Shown piece by piece: positions 63,894-64,000 of a stretch of 64,000 nucleotides of DNA. The stretch's first letter is position 1. Every line of letters starts with the position of its first letter. The notes beneath the pieces were generated by a model. It was not told where the DNA came from. It was given only the letters and a program-made list of their open reading frames with translations, and made no database searches. Made by a program: the position numbers and the translations under genes. This DNA is from Chitinophaga sp. LS1 (lineage in GTDB: Bacteria > Bacteroidota > Bacteroidia > Chitinophagales > Chitinophagaceae). The stretch spans positions 4,838,501 to 4,902,500 of the forward strand of contig NZ_CP128362.1 of assembly GCF_034274695.1 (NCBI RefSeq). Direction: 5' to 3'.

Positions 63894-64000
63894 GCCCACT
63901 GCTACCAGACAGAGGGTAGGCGAATGTTTTCAATTAGGGGTCAAAATGTTAACTAAAAAGAAAATTTAAGGGGCTGTTTTGATAACCTTGTATTGATTAT

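Noticed and set aside
1..64000. tRNA, rRNA, CRISPR, prophage or insertion sequence
   Set aside because: No cloverleaf, rRNA-like sequence, regularly spaced repeats, integrase or transposase was found on either strand.

Overview
The window looks like a chromosome segment of a glycan-degrading member of the Bacteroidota, most likely Chitinophaga or a close relative. This rests on four SusC/SusD pairs, ECF sigma/FecR switches, a one-protein hybrid two-component system (HTCS), a type IX secretion (T9SS) C-terminal domain on a GH19 chitinase, TAnnTTTG-type promoters and weak Shine-Dalgarno signals. Genus is inferred from gene content only. No tRNA, rRNA, CRISPR array, phage gene or insertion sequence was seen.

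Layout. (1) 1-7344: ECF sigma factor (cut by the window edge), FecR anti-sigma, STN-type SusC, SusD and a secreted NPP-type phosphodiesterase, which suggests uptake of a phosphodiester-containing nutrient. (2) 7368-7464: a structured intergenic element; 7516-7911: an unrecognised 131-aa protein. (3) 8092-14549: 4-hydroxyproline 2-epimerase, D-amino-acid (D-hydroxyproline) dehydrogenase, a secreted DUF885 metallopeptidase and a GH127/GH146 beta-L-arabinofuranosidase, all on the plus strand. Together they could dismantle arabinosylated hydroxyproline-rich plant glycoproteins. (4) 14552-24150: an outer-membrane barrel protein, RmuC, a BSP-family metallopeptidase, an M28 peptidase, a second structured element, a large CHASE3 hybrid histidine kinase and a lone receiver protein. 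(5) 24405-31069: an ECF-like sigma protein without a visible region 4, a FecR with a His/Glu-rich repeat, STN-type SusC and SusD. (6) 31038-36692, minus strand: a MauE-like membrane protein / Cys-containing secreted peptide / secreted sensor-like protein cassette; a PAS kinase, REC-CRP regulator and coiled-coil protein operon; and a secreted esterase-like hydrolase. (7) 36833-39397: modular GH19 chitinase and a small lipoprotein. (8) 39433-63836: a polysaccharide utilisation locus with HTCS (-), GH31 and a GH2 + SASA/CE20-like esterase fusion (+), SusC/SusD (+), then, facing it, lipoprotein, SusD, SusC and a PA14-containing GH31 (-).

The two SusC proteins with an N-terminal STN signalling domain are the two linked to sigma/FecR genes. 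The two without STN are next to the HTCS. The enzyme set of region 8 (two GH31, one GH2, an acetylesterase domain) fits acetylated xyloglucan oligosaccharides best, but the substrate is inferred. The observations most worth following are the hydroxyproline/arabinofuranosidase cluster, the GH2-esterase fusion, the pair of related structured intergenic elements at 7368-7464 and 19981-20115, and the sigma factor lacking region 4.
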